Position numbers and translations under genes: made by a program. Source: Siphonodentalium dalli (Eukaryota; Mollusca; Scaphopoda; Gadilida; Siphonodentaliidae). Taken from it: DNA of 64,000 bases. Position 1 is the stretch's first letter. The number at the start of each line of letters is the position of its first letter. Shown here in pieces: positions 60,007 through 64,000 of the stretch. The notes under the pieces are model-generated. The model was not told the DNA's origin. It searched no databases and saw nothing but the letters and a program-made list of their open reading frames with translations. The stretch spans positions 17,475,273-17,539,272 of the forward strand of contig CP136069.1 of NCBI GenBank assembly GCA_032622095.1, written 5' to 3'.

Positions 60007-60281
60007 AGAAAGTTAACGAACATTTGAATAACAATATGTTTTTGTTTTAACAAGAGACATGTAAGCCTGTGTATGGAGCCGCATTTAAATGTTTGAGGAT
60101 AAACTTTCATAATTTTAATTTATCTAATGAGGTTCGTGCTGAAAAAATAAAATAAAAATATGCTTGTTTCCGATTTGCCTACATACCTGGAAAAATGTTG
60201 CATGGTGCCAGCGATCGGAAATCAAATCAGAGAACTACAACCCCGTATAATGCATATCTGGGTAGCTATATAGCCCAGAAA
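60007..60281. other. No feature recognised
   Basis: Unassigned sequence between two frame C copies. Confidence 0.4.
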
Positions 60282-60472
60282 TGTGACCCGCCATATCAAA
60301 TCCAGTCGAAAGTCGGGATTTTTTTTACCCTGTGCCAATGCATTCTCTTATATATGCGAGTCGACCATAGGTCGCCTCGCTTATATAAGAGAATGCATTG
60401 GCCTAACAATTTTTTATCATTTTTTTTAAATAAATGTTTCTGACAATTTTAAGGACATAACATAAAAATAAA
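60282..60472. mobile_element. Hairpin element, frame C, left part
   Basis: TGTGACCCGCCATATCAAAT, one hairpin module (60336-60406) and spacer up to AACATAAAAATAAA, then a junction into family D. Confidence 0.7.
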
Positions 60473-60969
60473 TGCTGTTAAAATATTCACCTCCGTCAAA
60501 AAACGCCATAAACAGAAAGAATAGTAAAATATAGACATACCTTGTTCTTATACCAATCATAAATATGGCATAAACAGTATGTTATTGTCAATTTTGTTCC
60601 CTTTGTTATGTAAACAAAAGCAAAAAACGTTCCGTTATCTGGCTTTTGTTTAGATCCGGATATGGTAAACTTAAAGAGCGTTATTTGTTACTGTCTTCCC
60701 GATATGGACAACATAAAGAGCGTTTATATCATTTGTGTGTGATTAACCAATATAATTGCGCTGTGTTTTGTAAACAGAAGCAAAACTTCTGTAACACGAG
60801 AAGGTTCTTGTTTACGTACACCATCGTACGTATTGACGAAAAAATACTATTTACGCGCTGATTATGTTTGGCATATGAGCAAACCTATATATAATTTTAA
60901 TATTCCTTCTGTTGATGGCGATTTGAACAAAAATGAATATTTCTGCAACGAACGCCGCCGTGCCTTTAA
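60473..60969. mobile_element. TTAA element family D, copy 4 (inverse, left end lost)
   Basis: Begins inside the element (TGCTGTTAAAATATTCACCT) and ends AACGCCGCCGTGCCT|TTAA. It keeps both AAAGAGCGTT motifs. Directly abuts the frame C fragment. Confidence 0.75.
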
Positions 60970-61983
60970 ATGCTATTGATTTTGACTAAGTGGATGCTTT
61001 ATAACAATATTAGAACCCTAGATTGTTCGATGCACACATATGTTTGGATTATAAGGGACTTTTTATTCTGGAATAATTGAAACAAGGACATACTCTATTG
61101 GCCTAAAAATGATCTCAATCTAAAAAAAATCATTATTTGGAGAAAAAAAAATCCCTACATGCCTGTCTCGATTTTTCTGACCAACAAATAAAGTGTTATT
61201 CATTTGGCCTGATGATTCAATCAGAATAATACTATGGACTCATGATTGGTGTCATACCATGAATGACATAATGAGAAGTTTCAAAACCGGGAACAGGCTA
61301 GCCATTCAAGTAGATACTATGATGGTAACAACTTGTTTTAATGATGGACAACATATATTATATGTCACATAACCATAAATAGGACAAATTATTTCCTGGT
61401 GGCAGAAGGTCATGTTGATAGTTTATGTGCATGGTACGTGTGTTGTGTAACATATATTTTCAGCGGTAATATAGAATTATAATTTATTAAAAACACATGC
61501 AACCACAGGTCATGAGTCTTGCGTGATTGGAGAGAGAATGGTGGTATATGGAGAGAGAGAAAGAGAGAGACAGGGGGAGAGACACACGACATGTTGTATA
61601 CCATGGATTGGATTCGTCCATAACCGTCGCCATACATGTGATGTCTTTTTCAGCTTTTACCTCTTTCTCGTTATACTGTACATAACTATTTGCATACCAC
61701 TGAGATTAGATTAATAATGTCACACTATACAAAAATAAAATGAGACATCGTAAAAATGACAGAAAAGTAAATGCGATTATCGTGTATTGTCATGTTATTT
61801 TGAACAATTTTCATTTGATTTTGCTTCACTCCCCGAATCAAAATATCTTATCATTTGGGTTCCTATCACATGGTATATATACTCGTTGATAAAGGGTTTG
61901 TACGAAAGGTTGTTTCAAACTTTATCAAACGAACCCGGGAATAATACCGCAAGTGACCAGAAGATAACTATGTATGTAAATAT
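60970..61983. other. No gene; GA-rich microsatellite
   Basis: GAGAGAGAAAGAGAGAGACA at 61551-61570 and neighbours. Otherwise unassigned. Confidence 0.45.
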
Positions 61984-62485
61984 TTAAAGGCACGTGAGGC
62001 CTTTGTTGTCGAAAATATTCATATTTGTTCCAATCACCGTAAACAGAAAAACATTAAAACGCATACAGTTTCGTTCATATATACAATGACCATCGCGTAA
62101 ACAGCATGTTATCATAAAGACCTACTATGTTTTACCTAAGTAAGAGCCTGGTTGTGTTACAGAAGACAGCAGAATGCTACTGGCTAATCACACACAAATG
62201 GCATAAACGCTCTTTATTAGTTCCATATCAGGAATTGACCAACAAAGAACGCTCTTTATGTTTACCATCATAATATAAACAAACACCAGAAAAGTAACTT
62301 TTTAAGCCTTTGTTTACATAACAATAGTCAAACATATGACAATAACATACTGTTTATGTGATATTTCTTATTTGTATACGGACAAAGTCTGTCTATATTT
62401 TGATGTTCTTTCTGTTTGTGGCGGTTTTTGACTGGTGGAAATATTTTCACAGGATACCCACCGCCAAGGCCAACCGTATCTTTAA
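61984..62485. mobile_element. TTAA element family D, copy 5 (diverged)
   Basis: TTAA|AGGCACGTGAGGCCTTTG at the left, GGCCAACCGTATCT|TTAA at the right. Two AACGCTCTTTAT motifs (about 62207 and 62249). About 80% like the other copies, so an older or separate subfamily. Confidence 0.75.
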
Positions 62486-62904
62486 TCGGAATCTTATTCA
62501 TATTTATATATATTAAACACGCATCATTTAATCAGTATTGACAACTCCCATCGATAAATCGTTTACGAGGTTCTATGGACTCAAATGAAAGCAGCAAATA
62601 CTCTTCAAACAAAAATTAAACCATGCAGTAATTAATTACTCGCTGGTATTACATTATGAGCATTAAAATATGCCGATAAATGCACAACATACTTATATAA
62701 TAACGCTTATATTATTTGATAGCATACTTATACAATAACCCTTATATTATTAGTCAGATTTATTGCAGAGATAGACGTTTATTATATAATATTAACTGAG
62801 TATAACGAGGCTCTTTAGTTTTGCCCTATTGAGAAAACAACTGACAATGAAGGCTTTTTAATGTTACATTGAAATATATGATATAGACGAAATTTAACAT
62901 TTTT
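62486..62904. other. AT-rich stretch, no feature recognised
   Basis: A short direct repeat (ATAATAACGCTTATATTATT / ACAATAACCCTTATATTATT) occurs at 62697 and 62732. Confidence 0.45.
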
Positions 62905-63140
62905 CTGCGTAATTTCTTACATTCTTTAACAATTTTAATCATTTTTATCATTATTTCTTACATTCTTTAACACATTTTTCTCATTTTTTTCATTTTTCTT
63001 ACATTTTTTAACAATTATAAAAAATAATATAACATTTGTTAGGCTTAGGCCAATACATTCTCTTATATATGCGAGGCGATCTATGGTCGACTCGCATATA
63101 TAAGAGAATGCATTGGCACAGGGTTTTCGCAAAAATTAAT
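62905..63140. mobile_element. Hairpin right-half element near exon 1
   Basis: The AT spacer (TTCTTACATTCTTTAACAAT units) leads to one complete module (63050-63118) and GGCACAGGGTTTTCGCAAAA. There is no left half. It lies 230 bp from the splice donor of exon 1. Confidence 0.75.
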
Positions 63141-63368
63141 ATAAAATCAGTATAAGTATTTTATGTAGTGTTTATCGATCTAGTTTGATGCATTTGGACC
63201 GTGACGCCAAAAGCGCCAGGTTTAAACCAAGGCTTCGATATTGTGATTGTTTTAATAAATAAATAAATACAGGCATGATTTCATTCGACCTTGAATTTTA
63301 TTCCGGGACAATTGATTTCGAGTTATAGATTATATATATAACATTAATATCAAACGATAAATACTTAC

Positions 63369-63693
63369 TGGAATTTCCAAGTTCAGACGGACTGTCCGGT
63401 ACTTTTTTATCCTCCACATCTTCCGGTTCACCGGCGCTGCTTCCGTTCATTCCCGGAACAGGAGGCGGACATGTCATCCCTAGTCGCCTTTGAGAATCAC
63501 TCAGGTCTGAATACATCGCACAGTGGTTGACGGCGTCATAATCCGTCCCCATGTCCAGCAAATGACTCACAGAGAATCCGGGTTTTATAGAATTCGGATT
63601 CGGATACGGATAGGAAGGTGAATAAGAATTGAGCTTTTGATAACTGACGTTGTATTCTGACTCCTGCTGGAGAGCAATAGTTTGTGAAGTCAT
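63369..63693 (-). CDS. Prrx: Prrx-type homeobox gene, coding exon 1 (N-terminus)
   Basis: This exon encodes residues 1-108 plus the first base of codon 109 of a paired-related homeobox transcription factor, a nuclear DNA-binding protein. The start is the ATG at 63693-63691, giving MTSQTIALQQ. A TTG two codons upstream is in frame, but an in-frame TAA lies 18 nt before the ATG and no other ATG intervenes, so this ATG is the first usable one. Residues 40-48 read FSVSHLLDM, the conserved N-terminal motif of vertebrate PRRX1/PRRX2. The rest is low-complexity, rich in Ser, Pro and Tyr (SYSPSYPYPNPN), then acidic (EPEDVEDKK). The exon ends in a consensus donor, CCA|GTAAGT, in phase 1, and joins exon 2 to complete a serine codon. 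Family assignment is firm; the choice between Prrx1-like and Prrx2-like is meaningless if this is the single invertebrate gene. Confidence 0.9.
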
Positions 63694-64000
63694 TTCCAAA
63701 GAAGGAAATTAATTATTAAAGAAACAATCCTAATTTCACAAACAAATCGTCATATTTAATCTCCAAGTTATGTGTTTATATTCGAATGTCAGTCACGATG
63801 ATAACGTCCACAGGAACGGAAGAAATTCCGGAAAAAATTAAATTCCGGAAACCGGAACTGGAATTACCGTCTGCTGACCAATAATATTAAAGTGTGGCGA
63901 TTCGAAGTCTGTGCTCGAGATGATCAAAGATGGTAGAATATTAAGATAGTACCAACCCTGGCTACTAAAGTCGATACCAGATTTTTCTCTCAAATATTTA
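63694..64000 (-). promoter_or_regulatory. 5' flank or 5' UTR of the Prrx-type gene
   Basis: The 300 bp upstream of the start codon are free of the repeat families that fill the intron, which fits a retained leader or promoter. An ATATAAAC sequence on the minus strand at 63774-63781 resembles a TATA box about 80 nt before the ATG, but a homeobox gene need not use one. A TTCCGGAA-rich stretch lies at 63815-63860. The transcription start cannot be placed. Confidence 0.35.

Noticed and set aside
63298-63368. C-terminal extension of exon 1 ORF (...KYLSFDINVIYIIYNSK)
   Set aside because: It is read-through past a consensus GTAAGT donor; the phase-1 join to exon 2 gives the homeodomain.
63694-63699. 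Start of the Prrx protein two codons earlier (at TTG)
   Set aside because: The codon is TTG; the first real ATG is at 63693-63691 and matches the vertebrate N-terminus MTS.

Overview
This is a piece of a large, AT-rich animal nuclear genome. It holds one recognisable protein-coding gene, on the minus strand, spread across almost the whole window: a paired-related homeobox (Prrx-type) transcription factor in three coding exons (63369-63693, 14920-15107, 11529-11867). The exons join in frame with canonical GT-AG sites into a 283-residue protein. It has the N-terminal Prrx motif FSVSHLLD, a Q50 paired-like homeodomain split by the classic intron after homeodomain residue 46, and a C-terminal OAR-like motif. 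The first intron is about 48.3 kb and the second about 3.05 kb. Intron size, repeat content and protein divergence suggest a bilaterian invertebrate, perhaps a lophotrochozoan, but the sequence alone does not fix the phylum.

Almost everything else is repeats. The dominant class is small non-autonomous DNA elements, many bounded by TTAA. A near-palindromic hairpin module of about 68 bp (arms CCAATGCATTCTCTTATATA / TATATAAGAGAATGCATTGG) occurs roughly 35-40 times. It usually comes as two inverted copies separated by an AT-rich spacer built on GTTAAAGAATGTAAGAAAAA, and it sits inside several unrelated outer frames. Frame A is TTAACCCTTTCATGA, frame B is TTAACCCTTTACCCAAC, frame C is ATATGTGACCCGCC, and a fourth frame lies at 49.4-49.7 kb. 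Frames A and B look piggyBac-like (TTAA target plus CCCTTT ends). Three insertions have empty-site paralogues inside the window, which directly supports TTAA target duplication.

Other families include a TTAA-bounded element D (five copies), three hAT-type elements with perfect 8-bp target duplications, TA-flanked pogo-like palindromes (three copies), further palindromic MITEs, 3' ends of at least two non-LTR retrotransposon lineages, and a possible LTR with a lysine-tRNA-like primer binding site.

Tandem arrays include a 1-kb, 30-bp minisatellite whose unexpanded paralogue lies 2.3 kb away, a 193-bp satellite, a 248-bp array, a 20-bp array around the LTR candidate, and a 29-bp array made from a hAT end. 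Two perfect inverted repeats (66-bp arms at 19.4 kb; 139-bp arms at 49.4 kb) look very young.

Layout. 1-11.5 kb: 3' flank of the gene, full of repeats. 11.5-15.1 kb: exons 3 and 2. 15.1-63.4 kb: intron 1. 63.4-64 kb: exon 1 and 5' flank. No second gene, functional RNA gene or CRISPR array was found. Many apparent ORFs are read-through of the hairpin module or of triplet-length minisatellites.
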